Notes under the pieces: generated by a model
The model's database searches: none
Seen by the model: only the letters and a program-made list of their open reading frames with translations
Told to the model about the DNA's origin: nothing
Assembly: GCA_965227095.1 (NCBI GenBank)
Contig: CBDDFL010000001.1
Location: 992,001-1,056,000, forward strand
Source: JANQMY01 sp965227095
GTDB taxonomy: Bacteria > Pseudomonadota > Alphaproteobacteria > JANQMY01
DNA: 64,000 bases
Direction of reading: 5' to 3'
Part shown: one piece after another, positions 7,762 to 16,747 of the stretch
Layout of the letters: the number at the start of each line of letters is the position of its first letter
Position numbering within the stretch: position 1 is the stretch's first letter
Translations under genes and position numbers: made by a program

Positions 7762-8808
7762 ATGAAGATCTCAACACTGCTCAATTATGCGGGCGACTAC
7801 CACGCCTATGTGGAAGAAGTGCAGGCCTTGGAGAAAGCCGGCCTTGATACGGTGTTTGTGCCGGAAGCCTATGGTTTCGACGCGGTCAGCATGATGGGCT
7901 TTCTGGCGGCGAAAACAGAACGCGTGCAAATCGCGTCGGGCATTCTGCCGATCTTTTCCCGCACGCCCACATTGTTGGCGATGACGGCCGCGGGCCTCGA
8001 CAATTTGTCCGGGGGCCGCATCAATTTAGGCATCGGCGCCTCGGGGCCGCAAGTGATCGAAGGGTGGCACGGCGTGCCCTATGACGCGCCGCTCGCGCGC
8101 ATCAAGGAAATCATCCAAATTTGCCGAAAGGTATGGGCGCGCGAACGCCTCGAATTCCAAGGCAAGAAGTATCAATTTCCGTTGCCGAAGGATCAGGGCA
8201 TGGGTCTGGGCAAACCGCTTAAGATGATAACCGTGCCGCCGCGCAAAGAGATCCCCATTACCGTGGCGTCTTTGACCATGAAAAGCGTTGAGATGACGGC
8301 GGAAATCGCCGATGGCTGGCTGCCCACCATGTATGTGCCCGGCAAGGCGGAACAGTATTGGGGGGATGCCCTGAACGCCGGCCTTGCCAAGCGCGATGCG
8401 GCCCGCGCGCCATTGGAAGTCTATGCGGGGGGCATGGTGGCCATTGGCGATGGGTTGGAAGGCCTGCGTGATTTGGGGCGGCCCATGTCCGCGCTCTATA
8501 TCGGCGGCATGGGCGCGCGCGGTAAGAATTTCTACAACACGGTCTTTGCAAGCTATGGCTACGAAAAGGAAGCCAAGGAAATCCAAGACCTGTATCTTGA
8601 CGGTAAAAAGACCGAAGCGGCCGCCGCTATCCCTGCGTCCTTCATTGAACAAACAACTTTGGTGGGCTCGGAAGGATTCGTCCGGGATCGGATCAGTGCC
8701 TATAAGGACTCCGGTGTGACCAGTCTGAATGTGAACTTGGTGGCGGAATCTTTGGATGATCGCGTGCGCTACATGGACAAGCTGCGCAACTTGGTGGACG
8801 CGGCTTAG
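7762..8808 (+). CDS. LLM-class F420-dependent-type oxidoreductase (Rv3520c-like)
   Basis: 348 residues forming one luciferase-like TIM barrel. Start is the ATG at 7762 after AGGAGGAC at 7751-7758. Typical pieces are Gly-Leu-Asp-Thr-Val-Phe-Val-Pro-Glu-Ala near residue 30, Ala-Ser-Gly-Ile-Leu-Pro-Ile-Phe-Ser-Arg-Thr-Pro near 62, and Gly-Arg-Ile-Asn-Leu-Gly-Ile-Gly-Ala-Ser-Gly-Pro near 90. It resembles the mycobacterial Rv3520c group, usually annotated as F420-dependent. Flavin use is not excluded. The gene probably stands with the zinc peptidase gene 35 bases downstream. Two more LLM proteins lie at 22751 and 33747. Confidence 0.85.
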   Translation: MKISTLLNYAGDYHAYVEEVQALEKAGLDTVFVPEAYGFDAVSMMGFLAAKTERVQIASGILPIFSRTPTLLAMTAAGLDNLSGGRINLGIGASGPQVIEGWHGVPYDAPLARIKEIIQICRKVWARERLEFQGKKYQFPLPKDQGMGLGKPLKMITVPPRKEIPITVASLTMKSVEMTAEIADGWLPTMYVPGKAEQYWGDALNAGLAKRDAARAPLEVYAGGMVAIGDGLEGLRDLGRPMSALYIGGMGARGKNFYNTVFASYGYEKEAKEIQDLYLDGKKTEAAAAIPASFIEQTTLVGSEGFVRDRISAYKDSGVTSLNVNLVAESLDDRVRYMDKLRNLVDAA

Positions 8809-8843
8809 GGTGAGGGCCTAAGGCCTCCCCGAAGGGACGGTAC

Positions 8844-9524
8844 ATGGTTTGGATCATCGGCGGATTGGTGTTGCTGGCCATAGTCTATGGGCCACAGCTT
8901 TGGGTCCGCCATGTGCTGCGCCGGCACGAAACTGACCGCCCAGATATTGAAGGCACCGGTGGGCAGCTTGCGCGCCACTTGTTAGACAGTTTTGGTTTGC
9001 CGGAGGTGCGGGTGGAGGTGGCCCATGACGGCGGCGACCATTACGACCCTGATGAAAAAGTGGTTCGTCTCTTGGAAGAATATTTACACGGCCGGTCAGT
9101 GACGGCATTGTCGGTGGCCGCCCATGAAGTGGGCCATGCCATTCAAGATCGCGATCAATTCGGACCGTTGCGCGCACGTCAACGGTTGGTCATGTCCGCG
9201 GTCGTTGCGAACCGTCTGGCCGGCATTGTGTCGGTTGTCCTCTCCGTGGTCGGCTTTATGATTTCGCCGAAACTGTTTGTGATGGGCATCGTCGCGCTGA
9301 TCTTGTTCGGACTTATTGAGGTGATCGTCCACCTCGTCACATTGCCGGTGGAATTCGACGCAAGTTTCAATAAAGCATTGCCCGTATTGTCGGGTGGCAA
9401 TTTCTTGCCCGAACGCGATCACGCAGCGGCACATACCATCCTCACCGCCTGTGCGCTGACCTATGTGGCCAGCGCCGCCATGCGCATTTTCAGCTTGGGC
9501 CGCTTGTTCGCGATTTTGAGGTAA
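8844..9524 (+). CDS. YugP-type membrane zinc metallopeptidase
   Basis: 226 residues. An N-terminal membrane segment (2-20) precedes a zinc-binding His94-Glu95-Val-Gly-His98, followed by a pair of hydrophobic helices near residues 120-165 and another near 205. This layout is that of the YugP or neutral zinc metallopeptidase family (zincin fold, active site at the membrane face). GAAGGGA at 8831-8837 supports the ATG at 8844. Its substrate is unknown; such enzymes are thought to act in membrane-protein quality control. It converges on the M20 hydrolase gene. Confidence 0.85.
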   Translation: MVWIIGGLVLLAIVYGPQLWVRHVLRRHETDRPDIEGTGGQLARHLLDSFGLPEVRVEVAHDGGDHYDPDEKVVRLLEEYLHGRSVTALSVAAHEVGHAIQDRDQFGPLRARQRLVMSAVVANRLAGIVSVVLSVVGFMISPKLFVMGIVALILFGLIEVIVHLVTLPVEFDASFNKALPVLSGGNFLPERDHAAAHTILTACALTYVASAAMRIFSLGRLFAILR

Positions 9525-9529
9525 CGCGC

Positions 9530-10846
9530 TCAGTCTTGAACCGCCATCAAATCCAGCACGGCGGTGGTCATGGCGTAGACACCCGTGGTGATCGAGGGTT
9601 CCGGATCGGGGGCATAAAGCGATGAATGCAGCGATGGCAACCGCAGGTCGCCCTTCAGGAAGGCCGCATATTTTTCTTCTGAAATTGTGCCGAGCGACAG
9701 CATGAGGCTGGGGATGCGCGGCTCCTCGCGGCCATAACGAGCAAAATCTTCACCGCCCATGACGGCTTGGCCCCGCACCACATTGCCGTCCCCCAGTTTG
9801 GTTTTCAACAAGCTTGAGATCCGTTCCGTAAGCTGAGGGTTATTGTAGCCCGCCGGCGTAAACTCATCTTTGACCGTTACCTCCGGCAGCATGTCTTCGG
9901 GCAAGCCCGCCACCCGCGCGGTGTTATGGGCGATGCGCTCGATCGCTTTCAGCACCTGGTCACGGGTATCGTCCGCATAGGTGCGCACGGTCAATTGCAA
10001 ATGGGCGCCGTCGGAAATCACGTTATGTTTGGCGCCCGCATGAAACGCCCCGACGGTGACCACCACCGGGGTTTGGGCCGCGATTTCCCGCGAGGCGATG
10101 GTTTGCAGCGCCATGACGATTTGCGCCCCCACCACCACCGGATCCTTCGTGGTATGGGGATAAGCGCCATGGCCGCCAATACCCTTCACCATGATGTCGA
10201 CAGAATCCACATTCGCGTATGAAAATTCAGGCACATAACTCACCATGCCGGCACGCAATTGCGGGTTCACATGCCATGCAAGGTTATAGTCGGGCCGTGG
10301 AAAACGGGTGAACAAACCATCCTTCAACATGGCGGCGGCCCCCGCCCCGCGCTCCTCCGCGGGTTGGCCGATCATCACCAGCGTGCCTTGCCATTGATCC
10401 TTCAGGGTGACCAGGCGGCGGGCCGTGCCGATGAAGACGGTCATGTGTACATCGTGTCCACAGGCATGCATGACCGACACTTCTTGGCCGGTTTGTTCGA
10501 CGGATTTTACCTTTGAGGCATAGGGCAGGCCGGTGCGTTCGGGTACCGGCAGAGCATCAAGATCGGTCCGTACCATGACGGTCGGACCGTCCCCGTTTTC
10601 GAGGACGGACACAAAGCCGTGGCCGCCCACTTTTTCGGTCACCTGAAAGCCGAGGTCCTTCATTTCTTGGACCAGACGGGCCGCTGTTTTTTCCTCTTTG
10701 AAGGACAATTCCGGATTGGCATGCAGATGCTTATAGAGCGCATCAAGGTAAGGGTAATCTTGGTTGACTGTGTCGCGCAGATCATCCGCCGCGGCAACCG
10801 TTGCGGTCAGCGCAACTGCACTCAATGCTGCAAAAAAAGCCTTCAT
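9530..10846 (-). CDS. Exported M20-family amidohydrolase/metallopeptidase
   Basis: 438 residues from the ATG at 10846, preceded by AGGAC. Residues 1-20 are a signal peptide, so the enzyme is periplasmic or secreted. The M20D pattern is clear: Arg-Thr-Asp-Leu-Asp-Ala-Leu-Pro at 93-100, His128-Ala-Cys129-Gly-His131-Asp-Val-His, Glu164-Glu165, and a late Gly-Gly-Glu-Asp-Phe-Ala. A dimerisation (lid) domain sits between. The family hydrolyses amide bonds of N-acyl amino acids, peptides or indole-amino-acid conjugates with two metal ions. The 49-residue in-frame extension to 10993 is not signal-like and is left out. Confidence 0.9.
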   Translation of the reverse strand: MKAFFAALSAVALTATVAAADDLRDTVNQDYPYLDALYKHLHANPELSFKEEKTAARLVQEMKDLGFQVTEKVGGHGFVSVLENGDGPTVMVRTDLDALPVPERTGLPYASKVKSVEQTGQEVSVMHACGHDVHMTVFIGTARRLVTLKDQWQGTLVMIGQPAEERGAGAAAMLKDGLFTRFPRPDYNLAWHVNPQLRAGMVSYVPEFSYANVDSVDIMVKGIGGHGAYPHTTKDPVVVGAQIVMALQTIASREIAAQTPVVVTVGAFHAGAKHNVISDGAHLQLTVRTYADDTRDQVLKAIERIAHNTARVAGLPEDMLPEVTVKDEFTPAGYNNPQLTERISSLLKTKLGDGNVVRGQAVMGGEDFARYGREEPRIPSLMLSLGTISEEKYAAFLKGDLRLPSLHSSLYAPDPEPSITTGVYAMTTAVLDLMAVQD

Positions 10847-10914
10847 GGGTCCTGCCTGTTTTTTTCTGGTCTGACAAAAGCTTAGGCTAGAACGGGGGGC
10901 CATGCCAAGAAGCG

Positions 10915-11973
10915 TTAGCCGATGCCTTGCCACGTGACGAACCGCCCATGGGGGTGGCATTGGCCCAAGCGGAAAGTTTGCCCGCCGGGCCACAGGGTCA
11001 GGTCGATAAAGGGCAGTCCGATGGCGCCCTCCGGTTCCATCCGAAGCCAGGCGACCGGCGACGCGCTGGTGGCTTTTTGTCCTGCGACGGTGATGAGGTC
11101 GGTGATTTCAGCTTTGGTATCTTCCGGAAGGTATTGCCAGAAAATGGAATGGAAGATCACGCGGGCAGTGGTGTCCGCGCGTTCCTGCAGTTTTTGCGCG
11201 AGCCAGGTTCCGGCATCTTGTTTGTCCACGACAATGCCCAGATGGCGTATGACGTCGGCGGCTTGCCGGAAGCGGCAGAGCCGTTCCGGTTGATCAGGCC
11301 AAATATAGGCTTCCGCTTGCCGTTGAAACCCGGGATCCGCTAAGTCGATCGGGCGCAGATCGCATCCCTGCCGGCTGACGATGCGGGGCGTTTCGGTGAG
11401 GGACGGCAACCCGCCAGACCATTCCGGCTTAAGCTGAACAGCGGCAGTGTCCGGGCCCCATGGTGCGGTTCCAAGCCTGTAATGGTATTGGTCCCAGGCA
11501 AGGTTCAGACCGGCGCTTGCGCCGAGTTCCAGCAAGGCCAGAGGCATTGATGTTGCACGGCTGATCTCAAGGAAACCTCCTAAAAGACATGCGGAACGCG
11601 CAACCTCATTGGTTTGGACGGCTAGTTTTGTGAAAGCGTTCAGAAACCCATGATGACGCTCAATCACATTCGTCGCTATACGGATGAAGTTTGGACTTTT
11701 GTAATTCTTGTGATTGGGTGGGTAAAACGCCTCAAGGTCTTCTTCTTGTCCCGTCTGGACCAAGGTTGCAAGCCCCGCCGCGAACCGCAGCGGCAAGGCG
11801 GCAGCGATCGGGTCGCCGGTGAAATCGCCGACCACAGCAAGGCTTGGGCCGCCGCGCTCTATATCGTCCGCGAGCACCGTCATTAGATGCGCGGTAAAAG
11901 GGGAACCCAGGGCGGTGCACCATTCCGATTGTGTGCGAAAGGCATTTGTTATGTCTGATACAGGTGTTGTCAT
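10915..11973 (-). CDS. DUF2332 family protein
   Basis: 352 residues without signal peptide or membrane segment. The N-terminal region reads Phe-Arg-Thr-Gln-Ser-Glu-Trp-Cys and the middle has Leu-Leu-Glu-Leu-Gly-Ala-Ser-Ala-Gly-Leu-Asn-Leu, a Rossmann-like loop. Later come Val-Ile-Phe-His-Ser-Ile-Phe-Trp-Gln-Tyr and a final Gly-Gln-Cys-His-Pro-His-Gly. This matches DUF2332, a cytosolic family common in actinobacteria and alphaproteobacteria. The glycine-rich loop suggests a methyltransferase-like fold, but no activity is established. It is divergent from the carboxyltransferase gene at 12163. Confidence 0.8.
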   Translation of the reverse strand: MTTPVSDITNAFRTQSEWCTALGSPFTAHLMTVLADDIERGGPSLAVVGDFTGDPIAAALPLRFAAGLATLVQTGQEEDLEAFYPPNHKNYKSPNFIRIATNVIERHHGFLNAFTKLAVQTNEVARSACLLGGFLEISRATSMPLALLELGASAGLNLAWDQYHYRLGTAPWGPDTAAVQLKPEWSGGLPSLTETPRIVSRQGCDLRPIDLADPGFQRQAEAYIWPDQPERLCRFRQAADVIRHLGIVVDKQDAGTWLAQKLQERADTTARVIFHSIFWQYLPEDTKAEITDLITVAGQKATSASPVAWLRMEPEGAIGLPFIDLTLWPGGQTFRLGQCHPHGRFVTWQGIG

Positions 11974-12162
11974 GTCACGATATTAGCGCGGTTTCGGAAC
12001 ATCTCATTACACAGTTCAGTGTGTCATTCTCACAGTTTCGGTACCGTTTTTTCACGAAGCATGTGTTGCACGGCGAGTGGTGCCCCTTGCTTTACACAGG
12101 GCGACCCGCAATAAAACATTGAAAGAAACATTGAACCTATTTGGGAAAAGGGAAACGCGGTC

Positions 12163-13713
12163 ATGAGTTGGGACAAGGAAATCGAGGAGCTGAAGCATCG
12201 AGAGCAGCTTTCAGAAGCCATGGGCGGCGCGGAGAAAGTGGAACGCCAGCATCATTTCGGGAAACTGACCATTCGCGAACGGGTCGATGCGATTGCGGAT
12301 CTTCAGTCGTTTCACGAAATCGGGAAGCTTGCCGGCGTGTCGACCTATTCCGATGACGGAGACCTTGAGGCCTTTACGCCGTCAAATTTCGTGTTCGGCA
12401 CGGCGGAATTGGATGGGCGGCCGGTGGTTTTGTCGGGGGATGATTTTACGGTGCGCGGCGGTTCCGCGGATGCATCAATCGCGGGCAAGCGGTTGCAGTC
12501 TGAAGGGCTGGCCGCGGAATTGCGCTTGCCCCATATACGCTTGATCGATGGCATGGGGGGCGGCGGTTCCGTCAAGACCATCGAAATGGCGGGCCGAACC
12601 TACATTCCCGAATTGCGCGGTTGGGACACGGTGGTCAATCATTTAGCCATTGCGCCATCGGTCGCCTTGGCCTTGGGCTCGGTCGCCGGCATGGGGGCCG
12701 CCCGGGTGGCCACCAGCCATTATTCGGTAATTGTGCGGGATACGGCCCAAATGATGATCGCCGGTCCCGCGCTTGTGGACTGGGCCGATCAGGGGGAAGT
12801 GTCGAAGGAAGAGCTGGGGGCCTCATCAATCCACACCAGCAACGGGGCGATTGACGATGAAGCGGACAGCGAAGTCGAAGCCTTTGCCATGGCAAAGCGT
12901 TTCTTGTCTTATCTGCCATCCTCAACCGATGAATTGCCGCCGCTTTCCGAAACAAATGATGATCCAACGCGTACGGATGAAAGCTTGTTGTCCATCGTGC
13001 CAAAGGACCCCCGCAAAGTGTACAAAATGCGCAAGGTCATCACGTCGGTGGTCGATCAGGACAGTTTTTTTGAAATCGGCAAAAATTGGGGCAAGTCCGT
13101 GATGACGGGGCTTGCGCGGTTTAACGGCGTGCCCGTGGCGTTGTTTGCGGAAAATCCACTGGTGTATGGCGGTGCTTGGACGGCGGACAGTTGCCGCAAA
13201 CTCATCCGCTTGATGGATTTGGCGTCCACGTTCCATTTGCCTCTTGTTCATCTTGAAGACTGCCCTGGTTTTCTGATTGGCAAAGAATCGGAAGAAGCGG
13301 CAACCATCCGGTTCGGCTCGCAGGTGTTGGCCGCATTCGGCCAATCGCCGGTCCCCTTTTGCTGCGTGGTGGTGCGCAAGGCCTTTGGCGTGGCAGGAGC
13401 CGCCAATAGCAAGCCTGGCAGCCATCATTTTCGTTTGGCCTGGCCATCGGGCGATTGGGGATCATTGCCCATCGAAGGCGGCATTGAGGTGGCCTATAAG
13501 GCGGAAATCGCGGAGGCGGACGACCCGGACGCCCATCTTGCAAAAATCAAAGAACGGCTCAATCGGCTGCGCTCACCTTTCCGGTCGGCGGAATATTTCG
13601 AGGTGGAGCAGATCATTGATCCGCGCGAAACACGCCGCCATTTGTGCGATTGGGCTAAGCTCGCCCGCCGCGCGACCCGGCCGACGCCACCAACATTCTG
13701 GTACCGGCCCTAA
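12163..13713 (+). CDS. Acyl-CoA carboxyltransferase (biotin-dependent carboxylase beta-type subunit)
   Basis: 516 residues with two crotonase-fold carboxyltransferase halves. The first carries Asp-Gly-Met-Gly-Gly-Gly-Gly-Ser-Val and Ala-Gly-Met-Gly-Ala-Ala; the second carries Asn-Pro-Leu-Val-Tyr-Gly-Gly and Arg-Lys-Ala-Phe-Gly-Val-Ala-Gly. This is the organisation of propionyl-, methylcrotonyl- or geranyl-CoA carboxylase beta chains. It would move CO2 from carboxybiotin to an acyl-CoA. No biotin carboxylase or biotin carrier gene lies beside it, so its partner must be elsewhere or it may be a specialised decarboxylase-like protein. AAACATTGAA occurs twice, at 12114 and 12126, just upstream. 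The 3' end overlaps the convergent amidohydrolase gene by four bases. Confidence 0.85.
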   Translation: MSWDKEIEELKHREQLSEAMGGAEKVERQHHFGKLTIRERVDAIADLQSFHEIGKLAGVSTYSDDGDLEAFTPSNFVFGTAELDGRPVVLSGDDFTVRGGSADASIAGKRLQSEGLAAELRLPHIRLIDGMGGGGSVKTIEMAGRTYIPELRGWDTVVNHLAIAPSVALALGSVAGMGAARVATSHYSVIVRDTAQMMIAGPALVDWADQGEVSKEELGASSIHTSNGAIDDEADSEVEAFAMAKRFLSYLPSSTDELPPLSETNDDPTRTDESLLSIVPKDPRKVYKMRKVITSVVDQDSFFEIGKNWGKSVMTGLARFNGVPVALFAENPLVYGGAWTADSCRKLIRLMDLASTFHLPLVHLEDCPGFLIGKESEEAATIRFGSQVLAAFGQSPVPFCCVVVRKAFGVAGAANSKPGSHHFRLAWPSGDWGSLPIEGGIEVAYKAEIAEADDPDAHLAKIKERLNRLRSPFRSAEYFEVEQIIDPRETRRHLCDWAKLARRATRPTPPTFWYRP

Positions 13714-14708
13714 TCCAGCCGATAAATGCGGTTGGCCGTGCCGTAGAACAAAGCGTCTTTCTCGTCGTCAGACAAATCCTTCGCGATTTTCTTGAACGCG
13801 TTCCACAACACCGGATAGCTGACCGATTGCTTGTCCACCGGAAAGTTGCTCTCGAACATGCAACGGTCAGGGCCAAAGCACTGGATCATATGATCGTAAT
13901 AGGGTTTGTGGGCATCCACGATTTCATCGGACGTGGCCGGTTCCGACCTTTTATGCCAGCCGAAGCCGTTGATGGGCATCGCCAACCCACCAAGTTTCGC
14001 GACCACATTGGGGCAATGGGCAAGGGCGGCCGTATCTTCCTGCCATTGCGCGAACACTTCGTCCCGGTGGCCGGCATAAGGGCCAATCCCCAAGGGACCG
14101 CCAAAGTGATCGAAAATAATTGTGGTGCCAGGAACGGTTTTCGCAAGGTCTGTCAGCTCATGAATCTGCGTATGGTAATTCCAGGCATCGAAAGTAAGCC
14201 CCCGCTTTCCGAGTTCGGCGAACCCAGCCCGAAAATTTCGATCAGCATACAGATGAGGGGGTGGATTGGTATGGGAATTACGGACCGTCGTGCTGGCGTC
14301 CCAACCGGCGGCATGGCGGATGCCGCGAAACAAACCATTCCCCGCTTCTTCATGGGCATCCAGAACGGCACCTAGTTTCTCACTTGTGAGATCCGCAAAG
14401 GCGACGATACCGCCAATGCGGGCGTTCGCGGCCGGACCTTTGTCCGCTTCCGCGGCGATGGCTGCAACGAAGTGAGATTCACCAACTGGCCGAAGCTCTT
14501 CGGGACCGGTCTCAAGATAATCCGACGTGCATTCAACAAAAACGGTTTTTTCGACGTTGTGGCCGCTTCCGGTATCCGCCCAAAGCTGTTCGAGCAAATA
14601 CGGATTTTCCTCATTCCGCCAAAGATGGTGGTGGGGGTCCACGATGCGTTGTTCCGGAGACAGAATTGTTTCCTGGACTTGGTCCAGCCATGCCTGGGTT
14701 TGTGCCAT
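13710..14708 (-). CDS. Amidohydrolase-2 family (TIM-barrel) hydrolase
   Basis: 332 residues. The signature Val-Asp-Pro-His-His-His-Leu-Trp at 23-30 and a later Phe-Asp-His-Phe-Gly-Gly place it in the amidohydrolase-2 group (PF04909 type), which contains sugar lactonases and aromatic-acid decarboxylases. The Phe-Glu-Ser-Asn-Phe-Pro-Val-Asp near the C-terminus is typical of the lactonase-like branch. The start at 14708 has GGGAGAA eight bases upstream, although it lies 98 bases inside the end of the MFS gene. The two are probably one transcript: the transporter would bring in the substrate. The substrate itself is unknown. Confidence 0.85.
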   Translation of the reverse strand: MAQTQAWLDQVQETILSPEQRIVDPHHHLWRNEENPYLLEQLWADTGSGHNVEKTVFVECTSDYLETGPEELRPVGESHFVAAIAAEADKGPAANARIGGIVAFADLTSEKLGAVLDAHEEAGNGLFRGIRHAAGWDASTTVRNSHTNPPPHLYADRNFRAGFAELGKRGLTFDAWNYHTQIHELTDLAKTVPGTTIIFDHFGGPLGIGPYAGHRDEVFAQWQEDTAALAHCPNVVAKLGGLAMPINGFGWHKRSEPATSDEIVDAHKPYYDHMIQCFGPDRCMFESNFPVDKQSVSYPVLWNAFKKIAKDLSDDEKDALFYGTANRIYRLD

Positions 14709-16017
14709 TTTGTTGTTCTCCCGGTATTGGCGGTGGGGGCGTCGGTGCGGTGGTTTTTTCTGCGTTCAATGCCGCGGGTAAAGGCGCTGTTTGTGTGGTC
14801 ACGACCTTATCCAGATCTTTTCTGGGGGGTAAGAACGCCATCGCCGCAGCACTTGGAATGACCGTTATCATAATGATGGTAAGCGCCAGATCATAAGACC
14901 CGGTGCGATCGAAAATCCAGCCCGCGAACGGGGCCCCAAATGCACCCAATGTCATGAAAGGACCAATTAGCCCCTGCACTTGGCCGAAGGCGGCGGGGCC
15001 AAAGCGGCTGGCCACAATGGCGCCCATGAGGGGCAAGAAGCCGCCCCCCGCAATGCCCAGGAAAGCCATGCCCACGAACACGGTCCCCACATCGGCAGGC
15101 AGTCGGAAAAAAAGAACCGCGCAAAACATTGAGGCCGCCGTAATCCAAAACAGCACCCGATGATCCCATTTGTCCGAGAACCCGCCAAAGAACAGTTTTC
15201 CGCCGATCATGCAGACCGCCATAAAGGACACCAGCGACGAGGCTGTTTGCTTTGAGATACCGGCGTCATTGGCGATGGCGCCAAAATTGAATTGCAGGCT
15301 GTTAAACGCAATACTCAAGGGCACAAATGCCAGTATGGGCACCCAAAAGGCACGTTCCGCGAAGATCTCGCGCGTTGTCCAGCTGCGTGTTAGACGGTGA
15401 GGGCCGGATGGCGATGCGGCCGTTTCTTTAGGGGCCGACGGGCCGCGTTGCAACACCAGCCAGGTCAACGGCACGACCAACAGCAATACCATTACCGCCA
15501 GCACAACATGGGTACCGCGCCAGCCATAACTCGCCTGCAGCACGGTCACCAAAGGGGGGATCAAAAACCCGCCGATCGACGTGCCGATGGCGGTGATCCC
15601 AATGGCGAGCCCTCGATTTTCTTGAAACCATTTTGCCGCCAAAGTCTGCGCGGCCAGGGGGCCCGACAAAACGATCCCCACGGGCAGTAAAAGCGCATAG
15701 ATCAAGCCGATCTGCCATAGACTTTCCGAGATTGAGATCAGCAGTAGTCCTGTTGCCAGAAAACCAGCGCCAACGCAGACGAGAAAACCAATGGGAACAC
15801 GATCCATGGCCCGCCCCGCCACCGGCGAGATGACGCCCATTGCCAGCTGCATAAACATCATTACTTGCAACACATCGGCGCGAGGTGCAGAAAATTCTTC
15901 TGTCCAAGGGACAACCCAAAAGGTTGCGCTGTAGATCGCAATGCCGAAGGTGATGGCCTGAAACAACATCCCCAAGGCGACAATGTTCCAACCATAGAAC
16001 CAGGGTGTTTTTATCAT
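14611..16017 (-). CDS. MFS transporter (monocarboxylate/oxalate-formate-like)
   Basis: 468 residues, with about twelve membrane segments across residues 10-410 and two related halves. The first half opens with Gly-Trp-Asn-Ile-Val-Ala-Leu-Gly-Met and has Gly-Arg-Ala-Met-Asp-Arg in the loop between segments 2 and 3; the second half has Gly-Gly-Phe-Ser-Asp-Lys-Trp-Asp-His-Arg. The pattern resembles monocarboxylate or oxalate/formate carriers of the major facilitator superfamily. A Pro-rich, low-complexity tail of about 55 residues follows, and its last 32 codons are in the region that also encodes the start of the amidohydrolase. The tail may have grown by loss of an earlier stop. Confidence 0.88.
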   Translation of the reverse strand: MIKTPWFYGWNIVALGMLFQAITFGIAIYSATFWVVPWTEEFSAPRADVLQVMMFMQLAMGVISPVAGRAMDRVPIGFLVCVGAGFLATGLLLISISESLWQIGLIYALLLPVGIVLSGPLAAQTLAAKWFQENRGLAIGITAIGTSIGGFLIPPLVTVLQASYGWRGTHVVLAVMVLLLVVPLTWLVLQRGPSAPKETAASPSGPHRLTRSWTTREIFAERAFWVPILAFVPLSIAFNSLQFNFGAIANDAGISKQTASSLVSFMAVCMIGGKLFFGGFSDKWDHRVLFWITAASMFCAVLFFRLPADVGTVFVGMAFLGIAGGGFLPLMGAIVASRFGPAAFGQVQGLIGPFMTLGAFGAPFAGWIFDRTGSYDLALTIIMITVIPSAAAMAFLPPRKDLDKVVTTQTAPLPAALNAEKTTAPTPPPPIPGEQQNGTNPGMAGPSPGNNSVSGTTHRGPPPPSLAE

Positions 16018-16051
16018 GTTTGTCTGGTCCTAAGCGGGGTGTTGCGTGAGG

Positions 16052-16747
16052 TTAGTTCGTTCTGCCGTCTGATCCTAAGCCATCCAGCATCCCGGTTGCA
16101 TGGGAAAAATACTCACGACGTATCAATACCACATAGGTGAATACGACAGCACCCACAAGGAAAAGCGGGTGCACATACCACGCAAACGCCGCCCATCCGA
16201 AATAATAGCCACGCAATCCCGCGAGGTAATGACGAGATGCCAATGCGCTTAAACCGGCGGCCTTTTGCGCAATCCTCTTTGCGGTTGATTTGTGCTTGTC
16301 CTCCGGTGGCGGCGCGGCGCCGATCAAGATCATGGAATAGCTGTGCAGGCGTAACGCCCACGTTAAACGAAAAAATGTCTGTACAAAGATAAGTAGCAAA
16401 ATTCCGGTTTTGACCTCAAAGATGGCACGGCTGGTATCGCTGAGCCAGATGGACTCATTGATGATGTCGACCATGAAACCCGCAGAACCGATCAATCCGA
16501 TTGCGCCGGTGATCAGCAACACGGAAGTGGACGCCAGAAATGTTACGGATTGCATGAGACCGCGCGCCAGTGAAATGTCGGTGATGCGGTCGGCCCGCCC
16601 CAGCATTTCGGTGAGCCAGCGTAAACGCGCTTCGCTGACCTTGGCCGTGAGGTCTTCGGAGGTGATCCTCTTTTGAATGACGTCGAAGCCAAGCCATCCC
16701 AGCAAAAGAACAAGGCCCGCAAATATCTCCAAGCCGTACGCCGTCAC
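16052..16747 (-). CDS. DUF599 membrane protein
   Basis: 231 residues with four or five membrane segments (about 4-22, 68-90, 108-130 and 180-205). The signature Trp-Leu-Gly-Phe-Asp and the later Phe-Phe-Arg-Leu-Thr-Trp-Ala-Leu-Arg-Leu with Arg-Gly-Tyr-Tyr-Phe match DUF599, a family of unknown role found across proteobacteria. Its start overlaps the stop of the gene at 16744-17559 by four bases, so both come from one message. Nothing in the sequence points to a transported substrate. Confidence 0.8.
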   Translation of the reverse strand: MTAYGLEIFAGLVLLLGWLGFDVIQKRITSEDLTAKVSEARLRWLTEMLGRADRITDISLARGLMQSVTFLASTSVLLITGAIGLIGSAGFMVDIINESIWLSDTSRAIFEVKTGILLLIFVQTFFRLTWALRLHSYSMILIGAAPPPEDKHKSTAKRIAQKAAGLSALASRHYLAGLRGYYFGWAAFAWYVHPLFLVGAVVFTYVVLIRREYFSHATGMLDGLGSDGRTN

